29,227 bases of DNA from Lingula anatina (Eukaryota > Brachiopoda > Lingulata > Lingulida > Lingulidae): NCBI RefSeq assembly GCF_001039355.2, contig NW_019775729.1:189280-218506 (forward strand), written 5' to 3'. Both the position numbers and the translations under genes were made by a program. The stretch's first letter is position 1, and each line of letters opens with the position of its first letter. The notes beneath the pieces are model-generated. The model had not been told where the DNA came from. It ran no database searches and saw only the letters and a list, made by a program, of their open reading frames with translations. Shown here piece by piece: positions 29,218 through 29,227 of this stretch.

Positions 29218-29227
29218 CAGTAAATTG

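Larger units (their letters stand above)
26382..29227 (-). other. Large intron (3' part), no exon seen
   Basis: Non-coding sequence upstream of the first recognisable exon; the preceding exon lies outside the window. No Ig-like reading frame with splice sites is visible on either strand. It holds a CA/TA-rich stretch at about 26820-27460 (UG-rich in the transcript), an inverted repeat at 27791-27885, a 16-A run near 28247, and nuclear-receptor-like half-sites at 29193-29217. A short open frame at 28934-29218 on the minus strand has no domain signature and I do not regard it as coding. Confidence 0.75.

Noticed and set aside
28934-29218. Minus-strand open frame of 94 residues with several Trp and Cys
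   Set aside because: No Ig or other domain signature, no convincing splice context, and the AGGTCA cluster within it suggests repeat-derived sequence.

Overview
The window is an internal piece of one large muscle-type gene read entirely from the minus strand (5' end at high coordinates). It encodes a chain of intracellular immunoglobulin (I-set) domains joined by short Pro/Glu/Val/Lys-rich linkers, so it belongs to the titin/twitchin/projectin/obscurin superfamily of giant sarcomeric proteins. No FnIII domain, kinase domain or start codon region is visible, so the exact orthologue cannot be named and no gene symbol is given. Many introns with GT-AG ends, AT-rich introns, microsatellites and several non-autonomous transposons show an animal nuclear genome. 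One interspersed repeat (about 12698-13090) ends in a sequence I associate with marine invertebrate genomes, so a mollusc or another marine invertebrate is my best guess, not a demonstration.

Layout in transcription order. From 29227 to 26382 there is only intron. Exons from 26381 to 11767 encode nine Ig domains, most of them split over two exons. These include a 39-nt linker exon (20802-20840) and a putative 12-nt microexon (15549-15560). Exons at 11302-11125 and 10835-10635 encode an acidic, PEVK-like segment, and 10238-9980 encodes a tenth Ig domain. After this the gene appears to have two alternative continuations, both compatible with the phase-1 donor at 9980. One is a 3.48-kb terminal exon (8938-5457) that encodes about 1,159 residues of Ser/Asp/Glu-rich, probably disordered protein and ends at a stop codon with poly(A) signals downstream. 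The other is further Ig exons at 1965-1693, 1441-1172 and 941-1. The last of these runs off the window and holds tandem 267-bp, cysteine-free Ig repeats.

All 24 proposed coding exons join with matching phases, and the joined reading frame keeps the Ig signature across every junction (Cys, Trp, D-x-A-G-x-Y-x-C). This is the strongest evidence for the model. The arrangement closely parallels the vertebrate titin novex-3 isoform, in which a giant alternative last exon truncates the protein within the I-band Ig region. This window therefore probably holds the switch between a short and a long isoform.

The introns carry a MITE family in two copies (one with perfect terminal repeats and TTAA flanks), a long foldback element, a repeat with an internal 122-bp duplication, and three smaller inverted-repeat elements. 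I found no supportable plus-strand gene, RNA gene or CRISPR array.
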